This document shows positions 32,901 through 47,900 of a DNA stretch of 64,000 bases, piece by piece (the stretch's first letter is position 1; the number at the start of each line of letters is the position of its first letter). Origin of the DNA: Barthelona sp. PCE (taxonomy: Eukaryota > Metamonada: BaSk clade); NCBI GenBank assembly GCA_040285745.1, contig JAUFOR010000006.1:620001-684000 (forward strand). The letters run 5' to 3'. The notes below the pieces were generated by a model, which saw nothing but the letters and a program-made list of their open reading frames with translations, had not been told where the DNA came from and made no database searches. A program made the translations under genes and the position numbers.

Positions 32901-35900
32901 CTGAATTGTACGCATCAATAGGATCGATCATATTGGAAGATGTCCAGTCTCTGAACGGTACACTTGATTTAGAAAGTGCGCTCACAAAGGGTACCGGTCA
33001 TATTTTCTTTGATAAATTTAACGATACATTAAAACTTCAGACGCTCACTATTGATGGTGGTATCACAGAATTTAAGGATATTGAAGATCTGAGTTATTTT
33101 GATGAGCTGGTTATCAAAGGAGGTTATCTCATCTTTGCAACAGGTCAAGATGTAACCTTCCGTTCGCTTCGTATTGAAGGTGGTTTCCGTTCAGGTGGTG
33201 ATCGTGTTATTGTAGATGAATTCTACTGGAGTAGCGGAGGTTTCGTTGGTGTTAAAGATTCATCGAACCCTGTTGAAACGGTTGTTAATGGTAGAGCCAT
33301 CATTGAGTCTAATTCTGGAAAGTATATGGCATGGGAATCGCGTTTAGATATTTATGGAGATCTTGAGATGAGCGGTTCCGATTACATTCATTCATGTCAG
33401 AAGACGAATTATATTCGTTACTATGGTAATAACGCAACCATTACTGGCGGTCACAAGTTCCGTAACTATAAGGGATATTGTAGTCTGTACGGTAGTGCAC
33501 CTACATATTATATTGATCGATTTAATAAGCAACCTATCCGATGTGGTTACAGTGGTGGTGTTTGTACATGGTATGCAAAGGCATATTGTTATAATTATGG
33601 CAGTGCAGGAGCTTCGTACGTTAACTTCCTCAACTATGGTAATGCAACATATGAGAATGGTTATTTCACTCATGAAGAATCAGGATTTGCTTTTGTTGGT
33701 AATAACACAGCAAAGAATTTTGCATTTACAACAAGAACAGGGTACAACTTTGCTAATGATTCATATCTAGAACTTCATAATGGTTCTGTCTTGACGAGTT
33801 ATTATGGAAACACAGTTGTCCATCATACTGCTTCGATTGTTGAAGTATTAGACGATTCAGTTGAAGGATTGATATTACCACCCCCAAGAATTACGTTTGC
33901 ACAGAGTTATTCACACCCATCTTGTTCACAATGTAGATGTTTCCAACTGCCAACTTGGGATGTTTACGGTAAACTTGTTCTTTCAGAGGGATTGTATATC
34001 CCGTTTGGTTCCATCCGATTCCATGCAAATTCAACACTCTTAGCTGACATTATTACAGTTAATGGTCTTTCAAGAATAGCATGCACAGGTCGATGTGGAA
34101 CTCAGTCAACATCTCACTACAACGGTCGAATATACATTGATCCAGTTGAACCACAGCTTACTGTTCGTAAACTCACTTTGCACGGTAACGATAATAGTCA
34201 AGGTATTGTGTACTTTAACCAAGATCGTGAAGGCATATTTGAGGAAATTCATATGGACGGTGGTGCTATTGGTGGAAAAGATAATGTCACAGTTACTGAG
34301 AAGCTGACATGGGAATCTGGATCGTTCTTTGATGGAGTTACTGTTCGTTCTGAGAATGTTCTTCAGTTTGTTGGTCCTTCTAAGAAATATATCAATGGTC
34401 AGACAACTGTCATCACTGAGAAGGAGACGGTCTTCTCCGGTACTGGTACTCTGATGCTTATTGATGGAGCAACCTTCCAAAACAATGGTGATCTATCTAT
34501 TGAATCATCCACTGTCATTGAATCAGGCGGTTCTGTACGTTCTTCATTCCTCAACAATGGTACTTTCACTGTACGTGAACCCACTGAGGAATTCTTCGTA
34601 AAGGCAATGTTTGATTCCATCGAGAATTCAACTGTTCAGTTGTTGGCAGGAGATACATATGTTCTTGAAGGTGGTTCTTTCCGTGGTAATATCTCTATTC
34701 CTAACAATCAAACACGACTCTTTATTGGTAAGTCAGATTACCATTCACCATTTGCTAGTGAACCAGTATGGTTATTCACTGAAGAATCAACATATGAAAT
34801 GTACGGTCAGATGATCGTACAAGAACGTGGTCATGTACAGTTCAAGGGTTCTGTTTATTCAAACACTACAATGATTTCAGAGAATGGTATCCTTACATTC
34901 CATGATAACTGTACAGTCTTGAAGTTGGACGATCTTATTGTTCGTGGTTCCTCTGGTGAGATTAATTACTTTGATGTTAATGGTACTGTCTGGCTGGATT
35001 CAGTCTATCAATACGATGGTTCTGTTAATTTCTTGACAGGTGATATTTGTCACATCAATACACTTTGGATTGAAGACGGTCTCAGAGGTGGCTCAGATAC
35101 TGTGTACATTCATGATCTCTTGCACTGGGAGGGTGGTGGTTTCAACTACAATTCTACCACAGTTGTTAAGACGCACGCTAATGTACTCAAGTCTGCATCA
35201 TCCCGTTTGTTTGATAACGCTACTCTCATCAATGAGGGTGTTCTTTACTTCCCTGTCGCAAGTGCTAGCAAGGAAACAGTGAAGGAAGCAAATCTTCGTG
35301 CCGGTAATGGCGCTCGTCTTATCAATACATTCAATGCAACGATGAAGGTCCACCACGATATTCGTATGGATCTTATCGATTTTACTGACGAGGCAGAGTT
35401 CATTAATAATGGTGTTCTTGAGGCAAAGACCAGACACTTTTATTCAAAGTTAGCATGTAAGAATCATCAAGAGATCTATATTGATGGTGATTTCCGTTGT
35501 CTAAGAGGTGGTTATTCAAATCACACAATCTTTATTGAACCTGAAGGTAAGTTCGGTGTTGCTAATGAGTTCTTCATTGAACATGGTTCATCTCTGTTGG
35601 GTAGTAAGGGTCTTATTCATCTTAATGATGATTCTGCCGCAGCTAAGCTCGATCCTGAGCCACCAGGTATTCTACATGTCCATGGTATGTTCAATATGAC
35701 TGATATTAGTGTCTATGATGTTGGTCAGATTCTTATTTATAGTGATGCTGATATATCCAACTCAACAACTATTTTGCTTAGTGGATCCAATATTACCATT
35801 GACACACGTGAATTCCCTGTAGCTTTTAATAAGATTACGCTAAAGGACGGTTATTTCTTTGCTTGTACATCGCATTTGGTCTATATCAAGGAGATGACCA

Positions 35901-38900
35901 TCTCAGGAGGTTTCCGTGGATGTTCTGATGAAATCATTATCGAGGACGCGTTCTATTGGGAACGTGGTGGTCTTATGGATAACGGAACAACGTCTTCACA
36001 GACATTGACAAAGATCCTTAACACTTCACCATTTATTATGTTGCTTCCTCCATTTATTAGACCTTCTCTCAATCTTCAACTGCTCGATAACTCTACCTTT
36101 ATTAACAGAGGTTTGTGCGAGACCATATTTAAGGCTAATCTACGTGGTGATCCCAACACAACAATCGTTAACGAGGGTGATTGGGTAACTATTAAACCTA
36201 TGAAGTTCGCAATGCCTTGGGATACGACATTAGTCGATGTCACCAATGAAGCTGAAGATTATGCATACTTTGTTGATCATTACGAATTGGGTATTTATGA
36301 TGACAAAGCAACTTTTATTAACCGTGGACAATTATATGGTCAGGAAGACGATCCATCTGCAGACGATTACTTGGTTGGACTGGATTTCCAGGCCGACTGG
36401 CGCTTTGTGTTAGAGGATGGTAACTTCACACTTAACTTCCCTAAGTTCGTTACAGAACTGAACTACGGTTATCGTGGAAGTGAAGGTGGTATTCACATGA
36501 CTGAGGATACCGAGCTTGTTATTAGCTCTGACTTTGTGTTTGAGCAAAATTCAACCTTTACTGGTTATAACACAGTCATCAGGGTCAACAATGGTTCAAC
36601 ATTGGTTCTAGGTGGCTATTACTGTGTCACTGGACCCAAATCTATCTTTATTGGTTCGGGACGCCTTATCTTTACATCTACAACACAGTTCTGTGAAGGA
36701 GCAATTCTACCCTTGTGTGGAATCAACATCACAATTGACTCTGTTCTGCCAGTCAACATTTATGGATTGTCATTGGATTGTGGATCATGCAGACTTGGCC
36801 CTGGCCTGTTGCATTTGAAACAATTCAAGTTCATGAACGGTTGTCTTGCAGAAAATGGTACAACAAAGATTGAGGAGAACATGGACGTTATGACCGAGGC
36901 AGATCATTTGTTACTTGATGACCACATGCTCATAAACGATGGAAAGTCCAAGATCCATCCTGGATCAGTACTCTCTGGTGTTAACGCAACACTGCATAAC
37001 ACCGAAGATTCAACCGTTTCTGTTTGTGGTGGCGCAATGATCACAGACATCCCCGATAGTAATCACACATTATTAATACATAATGATGGTTGGGTGGCTA
37101 AGGACTGCGGTAGTAAGGATGACCTTGCCTCTGTTGCTACTGATTTTTATCAGACTTCAACAGGTACATTCTACATTGATTTGGGTTATTTCACACTTGA
37201 TGGTAAGAACGTTACTCTTTTTGGTGATCTTTATATTGCCCAGGAGGGTATCTACCCCGTTGACGTAGATCGTACTGTTGATGGTACAGGAACGTTCACA
37301 ATCGAGTGCGGTGGTCTTGTGCCAATTGCCGCCAATGCCACTCTTACAGTGTCACGCATGTTGTTTAACTACAGCTCATCTTGCTCATATGATATTGATT
37401 CAGGAGCTATGCTCTTCTCAGATGACGCACGTGTCATGTACTTTGATAACGTTATCGATGGTGCTGCGATGATTTATGAAGATATCCACTGCGATTATGT
37501 TACATTAGGTGAAGTAACACTGAAGAATGGTGGTGTGCTTAACGTATCCACTGACTGCGATGTTGTAGTTGATGACTTAATTATTGATGACGGTATCAGA
37601 TATGGTACCTCAACCGTAACTACCAATGAAGTCAATTGGAAAGAGGGCGGCTTTTCAGGCGCCGGAAAGACAGTTTTCAATGATGGTATTATTTACTCTA
37701 ACAATGATCATATTGCTGATAACGGAACCAATCTTTGGATTGGAAACTCTCTCACGTATATGAGCGGAGATCTTGACTTTAGTGGAGGTTCGATTCTTAA
37801 CGTTACGCATGGTGCAACATTCATATTCCCGCCTCTTGCTGCTGAGCGCACAATTAAGGGAGATGCTGCATCATACATGTATAACTATGGTTCTATTGAG
37901 AAGAACGGTACTGGAGATGTTTCAGTTGCTGCAGCATTCTCAAATTACCAGAGTATTCACGTAATGGAAGGAAGATTTATCATAGATTCTGACACAGTTT
38001 CACTTAACTTTGGTAATATTACTATTGAAGAAGACTGTGAAGTGCACTTAAGTTCATGTCGCTTAAAGGATCAGTCTGTCTTTGATGGCGCTGGTGATCT
38101 TTATGTGACTGGTGAAGTTGTCGTCGAGCAGGGCGCTAACTTTGAGTTGACTGGTTGTATTTATATTATGGAAGGTGGCACTCTCATTTTCCAATCTCTT
38201 ACTCGTGAAGAGATCAACATATGTGGCATCTATGAGGACGGTGAATTGGTTATGGAGAGCAGTGAAATCACACAAGTTACTGTTGATTTCGTTGATAAGG
38301 GTGCAATCACAGGTACAATGTCTGATTACAGCTTGTATGTCGGCACTTTTAACAATGCTACATTCACAAATGACAATGGTGTTTTAGCTAATTTGACCAT
38401 TGATGAAATCTTTGCTGATTCTGAAATCGAAATCTCTGTTAGTACGTTAAATGCAATTTTCTTCCCTGATGTCAGGAATTCAACTCTCAGTTTCTTAGGT
38501 TGTACCTCTGTATTCAACGAGTTGAACTTGAATGATGTTGACTTTTCTATTGTTACAGGCCCACGTGCTGAGTTTGTTGATACAGTATATGTATTCGAGA
38601 ATAACTCTAACATTGAGATTGTGTCACAGGTTTACTTAAATGAGACTGAGTTTATCATTAGTGAGAACACTAATGTTTCAGTATCATCTCGCATGGAGGG
38701 CGTTTTTAGTCGCATTGAACTATTGTCTAACAGTGGTCTTTTCTTACCTGACTATACTGTGAAGGAGTTTGTGTTCAATACAGGACGACTTGACGATAAC
38801 ACGAAACTGTATGTTGAGCATATAATGTTTGTCAATGACTCACTGAAGGATTTTGGTGAGAATGTCAACGTTACTGTTTATGATAGTATTGAGTGGTTTG

Positions 38901-41900
38901 ACGGCGAGATCTTTGGTGAAAACGAGAATACCTTTATGTACTGCACTGATACATGTGTGTTAGATATTACAGCAGTTGATGATGTTATGTCAGTGCCTTT
39001 CAATATGTCAAACTATGATCGTCCTCTATTGATTACTGATAACGTCACAAATGTCAAGGGTGCAGGTAACGTCACTATCCAATGGCGTTGGAATATCAAT
39101 GGAGATGTACATGTTGACACTGGTAAGTATCTTATTCTAGATGGACCTACCGTTGTTGATAACTCAGATATTTATATTGGAGCTGATGGCCTTCTTGATC
39201 TGAAATCCAATTTCACACTTCAACAAAATTGTTCCATTGATGCTGATGGTAACGTTGCGGTAACTGATCCAGATTCATGGGTCAGTCTTAACGGTACGTT
39301 CAGCGTTCGTCAAACTTTCTGGGTTGACGATGGTCTTACAGATTTACGTTACTGTCAAATCCCTGAGATGCATCTTGATTGGACTGATGGTATTATTCTA
39401 TTCAGAGAAGCTTGGGGTCGTGATATTTATATTCCACTCATTTATGATGATTTTGTTGAGTTTGTTGAAGAAAATGAGTTTAACTCCATCACTGTTGGTG
39501 AAATGGTTCATTACAACCTTGATTTAGGACCGTGTTTCTTCAACTGGTCCGTTATTCATAAAATATCAGGTGGTGACACTAATCTTTATCCTAACGGTAC
39601 CATTCTTTCAATGAAATTCCTTGATATTGAAGGTGGTAACGTTACATTCCACCCTGATTTCACTGCTGATATTCCTGTCATGGAAGTTAATGGTGGAGAG
39701 GTCACTTTCATGGAGGGAACAAATGTAACAATAGATTCATTCAATGCAACTTCAAATGGAACCATTCGTATTGAGCAGTATTCTGTTAATGATGATTTCT
39801 TGGAACGAGTACATGCTATTGATGAGAGTGTGATTGATATTACTGCTGATATTAATCGTTTCATCATTGAGCTTATTACTGAAGATAATGCAACGGTTGT
39901 CAATCCTAACACGTATAACACTTTCAGTGAGTGGGATTGGATCGGTGGTGGTCTTGGTGATGGCACAAATGCAATTGTTGAGGGAGATATGACTATAAGC
40001 TCATGTGATCCCCACAGTATTCATACAGGTGCTGTTTTGAACATAACTAAACTCACTAACGCTGTTGTACTTGGTTGCGATGGATGTGGTTCATGTGGTG
40101 GAATCATCATGCACCCAGATTCTGCAATTTATGTTAACAGTGAAGGTTTAATCACTTTTGAGGACAGCCCTCAAGGAATTGGTGTTTGGAAGTTGGAAGA
40201 GGGTTCATCAAACCTCCCTATTTTCCAGATAGAAGAGAATGCTGCGCTCATTGTTAAAGATACAGCACCAGGTGTTGAATTTGATGTTCCTCTTGTTATT
40301 GATAATGGAGGTGAATTTAATATAACTGGCGGTGGTTGGGTTACTATTAGTGATCCGGCTGACATTGCTGGTGATCTTTACATATGTGACACTTGTACTC
40401 TAGAAATTAATAGCACAATGACTGTTACAGGTAAGATTTACGGTAACGGTACTGTTCTCATTCGTGACGATGGATATTTAGATATTGTTAATGTTTGTGA
40501 GGCTGGACTTGAATATATTGTTGATGAAGGTCTTATGAGAGTTAACCGTGATGCAATGTGTAGTGGTATTGATGCAGAGATGGCACACAATGGTACACTT
40601 ATATTCGATGGTACTGTTGATGGTGTTACCGACCTTCACATCCATGATGAAGGTAAGGTTCAGGTGACCAACACTGCTGTTCTTACTCAGCTAAAGAACG
40701 TTCTTGTTGAAAGTGGAGAGCGCAATACCACATATCTGCACTTACAGGGTGGTATTGATGTCACTCTCCACCCTGATAGTGTCATGACAGTCGATACTGG
40801 TCTAATTCATCTCGACACAGACGCCAACGTCAAGGGTAACTGCCCATCATTTGTTATTGATGACGGTGAGGTCTTGCTCGAAGAAAATGCGTTTGCTAAT
40901 TCACCTGAGCACAGAATAATTTGTGATGTAACTGTCAATGGTGGTCTTCTGAACGTTTCCACTGGATCAATTGAGGAGATCAAGAGGTTAACCATCAACG
41001 ACGGTGTTGTTGGTAAAGGTACTTCGATCATTCATGTTTCAACCGCTTTGGATTGGACTAACGGTCTAGTTGATATTGATACCGTTGCACTTGCAGGTTC
41101 TGTTAATTCATTCACGACAAGCGGCATCAAAGCGATCGGTTCTGATGTGAACGTTCAGCTTTCTGGTGTCACCACAGTGAGTGCCGGTACTGTGTTCTTC
41201 AACAACAGGAGTACAATCTTGGTTGATGGAGATATGGTTGTTGATGGACAATCTGTCTTTGAACCCGAGACTTTTGGCGATGAAGGTGAAACTCTTATTA
41301 CTGTCACAGGAGCGCTTACAACAATGTGTGCAGGTCAACAAGTTGACTTCCACGTCAACATAACTGCTGAGGATAATGGTGATGTCACAATCAACAATTG
41401 TATTGCTGTTTCTGATGCTAATGTTCTTTTTGATGATCTTTCAACACTTTCAATCGTTAATAGCGGTCGCTTGTACATTGAGAATACTTTTAAACAAGAA
41501 ATAGATGCAAGAATCAGTGGTTCAGACAATCTTATTGTCAACCATACTGATGCAATTGCATATATACATGGTGAGGTTGATATGACCGGTAGTGTGATTG
41601 TTCAAGGTGGTATGGCCCGTTTCTACGGAGGATACGATGCAGTAGACGTAAGTGTTGTTGCTGATGGTGTTGATTCTCATATCGAATTTTTGGATGCTGT
41701 TACTCACAATATTGATATTACCGTTGACAATATGGGTACAGTTGATTTCATTTCAAATTTGGTTGATTCTATCAACTCCATTCAAGTTGTCAATGGATCT
41801 GTGACGTTTAGAAATAACGTGGATGTAACTCTCAACGGTAACGTTGTAGTCAACCACGGTACACTCGCAATATCCGAAGTATCAAAACTTACAATGAGCA

Positions 41901-44900
41901 CACCCACATTTGTTCAGAACAATGGTACTGTACACATGGATAATATTGAGGCATCATCCTCAATTGATTCCTATGTATTGGCGCTGGGAGATCTCATCAT
42001 CGACTCTGAAGTTTCAGTTGTTGATTTCCATCTGGATTGCACATCAGGTGTAGGTGGTACACGAAACGGAACAGGTGATTTGATTGTGACGAATGACTTC
42101 CTATGGGAATGTGGTGTGCTCGAGGGTGCTTCCGTTATCACAATCATGGATAATGGTACCATTATGGGTGAGGGTTTGAAGGTTCTTCACAATGAAATGC
42201 AGCTTGTTAACAATAAGACTCTTTACTTTGCTGAGGATACTCTTATTCAAGGTGACGAAGCCGATCTTATTAATAATGATTACATGATTATTGATGATGG
42301 AAGTCACCTGTTACACACTAATGTTACAATTGATCGTAACGTAATCACAAACAATGGTTATGTTGATGTTAACACATCGCGTGCTGTTATTATTCAGTGG
42401 GTATTTGAAGACTTTAATTCTTCAGATTTTTGTAATGTAATATTTGGTACAGATGTCACATTCAGTTCAGATATGGAAATTCCTGCTGGATGTCGTGTTG
42501 AATCCACAGCTAACATGGTAAGTTTGAGCAACACTACAATCATTGGTGCAGGTTCTCTTGTTTCAAGTGGAGAGTCTGCAACCGCTATAATATCAGGTTC
42601 AATTAATATGACTGGTACGATTGAAGCAGTTGGTGGAGCGGAAATGACGTTTGATGATACGAGTATTGTTGGTCTTAACATTGTTTCTGATGCATCAACG
42701 ATTCTCATTGATAAGGATGTTGATTTGGTTGAGATGACTCTGGATATTTCGACTGGATCTAATGTAACTGTGTCAACTGGCAACGGTGGTCATATTACAT
42801 CAGTGGGTGTTTCAAATTCAAAGGTTGAGTTCACATCTGACAGTGAGATCTCTCTGAGGTCTTCATCCATTAATGTTGTTGATTCATCTGTTGTGTTTGA
42901 CGGTGATCTCAACGATGAGGGAAGCGTTATTGAACTTCAGAGTGGTAACGTCACGTTTACATCAACTGTTGACGTTAACGATCTTATAATTGGCGAATTC
43001 AAATGTTTGGGAGGAGAAATTTTCATTGAAGTTGATGGTCTCAACGTTGAATCATTTGTACTCGACGGTTGTGATCGCCGTGGTCTTGGTTTACTGCAAG
43101 CTAGCAACATGACCTTGATTTCAGGACGAATGCTCGATGCAGGTATCTCACATGCCAATGATACCCTTTGGTTACCTAATCCTACTGTCACCTTAACAGA
43201 TAGTCATACATTGGAGAACCGTCAGAGCGCAGCATTTTGTGATGGTGATCTTACGCTATCTAATGATGCTAAGATTATCAATAAGGTTTCTGGTACCTTT
43301 GAGCTAATGAATGGTGTAATTTCAACTCCACACACTACAGCTGGAACTAAGCCATATTTTGTTAACGAAGGTACATTGCTCAAGAACGATTCACTCACAT
43401 TCACGCTTGATATTCACCTCGATAACAACGGTGTTATTGATGTTGCTGAAGGTGCAGTCATGATTGGTGATAACGTCACTCTGTCGAATGAAGGAACCCT
43501 CAACGTCGCTGACAGAGTAGGTGTTGTACCCACAGGTACCCTTGAACAAAGACAGAATCTTAATATCACAGAAGGAGGACATGTTGATGTTCAAGGTTCA
43601 TTCTTGAGCAAACCTGCCTCTTTATCAGTTGGTGCTGGTCAGCTCACGTTCGATCACCCTGAAGCTTACGGTTTCATCGAAGGACGTATTGAGAACATGA
43701 CTTGTATTGAACACAATGATGGAGAGCTCATTTTCGACTCACCTACATGTTCTGTTCCTGATTTGTGTGTAATTTCATATGCACTTCTGAACATTTCGGA
43801 ATGTGCTGTTACATACAGTAATATTACAGTACATGAAGGTAACACTAATCTTTTGGCTGATGCAGTTATTCCTGAGTTCCACACACTGTTTGTGGATGAT
43901 GGTCTCTTCACTGCATTCAAAGACACTGACATCACTTTGACAGGAACGGTCGATGTTGAGGGACAGGGAACAGTATTATTTGATAGTGATTCTGATGTTA
44001 AGGGAACAACTAAAACAAATGTATCAATGAGTAGCAGCGATGCAGCTCTTATTGTTGAACCATTGAAGTCTGCTCCATTGATGATTCATTCATTATTATT
44101 GAATAACGGTAATTTAACATTGAGATCTAATGTTAAGTCTTATAATGCCAACCTCACATCTGGTATTGTTGATGGAACTTCTGTTCTTGAGACCGACAAG
44201 ATGATTCTTGATGAGACAAAACTAACCGAATCTGTCACAACACGTGTATTAGATGATGGTCATATTAGAGGTAACGCTGTTGTTGATGAGAATCACGAGA
44301 TTGTATTTGTCAATGCAGGTCTTGGTGATCATGACTTTGATTTGTTGGATTCTGCTAAGCTTACTATTTTAGATGGTGGTAGTGTAACATTTGGTAACAC
44401 TACTATTAGTAGTGTACCCACAGCAAAAATTGATGTACATGGTCAAGTCCGTTTAGATGGATCATTCTTGACTGATGCAAACTTCACAATGTATCCTGAT
44501 GCCGTCATGCGTGTTAGTAATTCTGGTAATAATATTACTGGTGAATTTAACGCATTATGTCGATCATACATCACTGTTGAAGCAGATGCTCAGTTGCACT
44601 TATTCAACCAGTCTGTTGTTTGTGGTGATGTTGATATATCAGGTATCTTGTCATCCGAGGCAGGTGTTCATGAGTTCAAAGATTCACTTGATACATCAGG
44701 CGACGGAATATTCCTAATTAACAACGGTTCTGTAACTAACAAGGCTGATTCTATTGCTCTCAACACCGTCTCTGAAGGTGGTGAGTTCCTTCAAACTCCT
44801 AATGCAAATACCATCAACTGGCTGGTCGATGGTTCCACTGGTTTTATTATCGCTAATGGTTCGACAACAGCTATGGCAACCAACACAACAGGTGCTCATC

Positions 44901-47900
44901 TTACATTTGAAAAGAACGCTGTCGTGCAGAGCGTCATTGGTTCTATTGGTGGTGACTGTGATGTTCTTCCTGATTCCGACGTTAATGCTGTTGACGTTAC
45001 TTTTGTTGAGGATGGAAAGACTGTTGTTGCTGATGGTGCTAAGTTTAAGTGTGATGGTTGTTCGCTTACCTTAAACGACCAAGGAAACGTGAAGATTAAC
45101 AATGCTGGAGGTTCATCGACCTTGACCAATATTGTGTATGTTGGTAACAACGGATCTTCACTCATTGAATCTGATCAAGTATCCTTTGATTCAATCATAA
45201 TGAATGAAGGTATGCTCGGATTGAGTATGATAGATACCTCTCCTGCAGAGATTAACGCTGTTACAATGAATGATGGCGCCCTAGTTGGTACCGATGCAGT
45301 GTTTACAACTGCTACATTCTACGGTGGTAACTTTGGTTTCGATAACGCAACAATTGTTGATGATATCAACATGTTGTCAGAAGGAAACTTTACGTTCATG
45401 GAAGATTCCGTTACCAACATTGCATTCCCACTTATCGTTGACAGCACAGCTGACTTCCGCATGGATGCAAACTCGATCATCAACATTGATGGTAACATCA
45501 CTGGTGAAGGCGATTGGTCATGTACTGATGTCTCTGCTGATCAGTCTGCAGCTTGGACTGCTGACAGCCTTCTGGTAAAAAGCGGTGATTCACAATTGTG
45601 TGGAACTCTGACTCTTTCAGTGTGTAACGTTTCTGCCCTGGGTGGAGCAATGGTATTTGATGAACTCATTACTGATTGTGACATTCATCTTGATGGTGGT
45701 GCTGTCGGTTCAAAACGCCCGTTCCAACTCAATAAGAATGCTGTTATTGGTCCCTCTGGTACATTCATTGGTCAGATTGATGCGCATGGTGTTATTTTGC
45801 CACGTGATAAGATTACCTTCATTGGTAACCTGACAATGCAGCCAACAACACTGTTTGATGTTCGTTTATCCAATATCACAGAGTTTGATGCTCTTAATGT
45901 TACTGAGCATGCACACTTTGATGGACGCTTCCATCTGCGCTTCAGTTTAGAGTCTGAATTCGATAGAAGTGCAGAATTTGTTTTTGTACCTTACGGAAAT
46001 CACTCTGGTGCCTTCAATAACTTTACAGGTAACTGTATTTACAATTTCGGAATGAAGTTTACAGAAGAGCACTTTAAGTTGGTTGTTGGTCGTTCGATTG
46101 TTGACGATCTTCCAACAAATGTATTCCTTTGGCAGCACGGTCACGATACTATCTGTTGTGGAACGTTAGATGCTCCATGCCGAACTTACAATTACGCGTT
46201 AAGTCGTTCTATTCCATATGATACTCTTGTCTTTGCTAATGGTACTTACTCTGGTGAAGATCATCTTCCTATGAGAGTGACTCTTGAACATCCCGTGAAC
46301 CTTGTTCATGAAGATGATGGTGAGGCAATTATTGATTGTGAGTATGGTCCGCATCACGCAATCAGTCATCACGGTATTTACGAGTCGAGTGTTGTAGTTC
46401 GTGATATTTCAATTAAAAACTGTTATGAGCCACTCCATGTATCTCACAGTATGGTTGATCTTCAAGATATTGCGATTGAAAATTCGTGGGGTGATGAGTT
46501 CGGAGCTATTCTTATTAAGGGATCATTAGTTACTGCCAAGGGACTTCGCATTGATAACTCCACTGCCAATGACTTTGGTTCAATCCTTGTTCAGGCAGGT
46601 TCTAATGTTACATTGGATGACATTGTTATCAGCAACGTTTCATCTGTAGCTGGCCACGGTTCTGCACTTGCGGTCTATAACTCCTTATTATCTGCTAATT
46701 CTATGAATGTAACAGATAACGAGTGCGCTTCTAAATACGATCGTCTCATTGAGATGTTCGCTTCCAATATTAACTTCACACAAACTCATGTTTCTGAAGT
46801 TTGTGGTGGTGTGATGCTGGCTGAAGATTCAACAGTCGGTCTTGACAAAACACGTGTATCATCAGTCAGCAATTCACACATTGGTGGTGTCCTTGACGCT
46901 TCTAACTCTGTAATCTTCGTTAATGACATGACTGCCTCTGACATAACTGGTTATTCAAACTGTTTCGTTCATATTGAAGAGTCAGAAGCGTCATTCGAGA
47001 ACGTAAATGTTTCCGAATTACACTGTTCTGAACAGGCTGTTGCTTACGTACGTGATTCTGATGTTGATCTAAATTCCATGACTATCAATCCATTTGATAG
47101 AATTCTGGATTCTGCGCCCATTGTTGCTAACATGAGTCAGATTGCAGTTAACAGTTTGAATGTAAGTGATATTGTCGTTCAAGATGGTGCTGGTGTTCTT
47201 GAACTTTATAGCAGTGAAATTACTGTTGATGGTTCACGAATTAATAATATTACTTCAACGCTTGGTGCGATCTATGCACACAAATCTCCAGTTGAAATAA
47301 CAGATTCCAACATCTCTGGATCAAGTACAAACGGTGTCGGTGCTGCTGTTCACACAGTTGATACTCCTAGTGTTGTTATTTCGAACTCAACCTTTGAGGA
47401 CAACGAGGCGCTGGTCGGTGGTGCTATTGCTGTACAAGGCAACGCTTCCATCCATGATAACGCGTTCCGCCGCAACCGTGCAGAAATTGCAGGTGGTGCA
47501 GTCGCGTTTGTTGATCCCAACACTCCCTTCAACGAGTCCAACCCAAGCGTCGACGACTTGTTCATGTCTCATGAGGACGACATCAGTGATAACTCTATTG
47601 CTGACAACCAGTTCTCGAGCAACACCGCTGGAGACATTGGAGGTGCCTGGTTCTCGAATCTTAAACAGGTTCCGACCAATGCAGACGCAGACAGTAACTC
47701 GTATTACGCCAATGAGGCGGATTCTTACGGTGCTGATGCTGCAACCGATCCGCGTAAGCTACGCGTGTCTGTTGACGAACCCTTCGATGAGCAATCAGAG
47801 ACCGAGCCTAAGAAACATGTGCATGTTGTTGTTGTTGATGGATTTAATACTTCCGTTGTAGACAGCACACTGCGTCGTCTCTCTTTGGCTCCGTCCTCAG

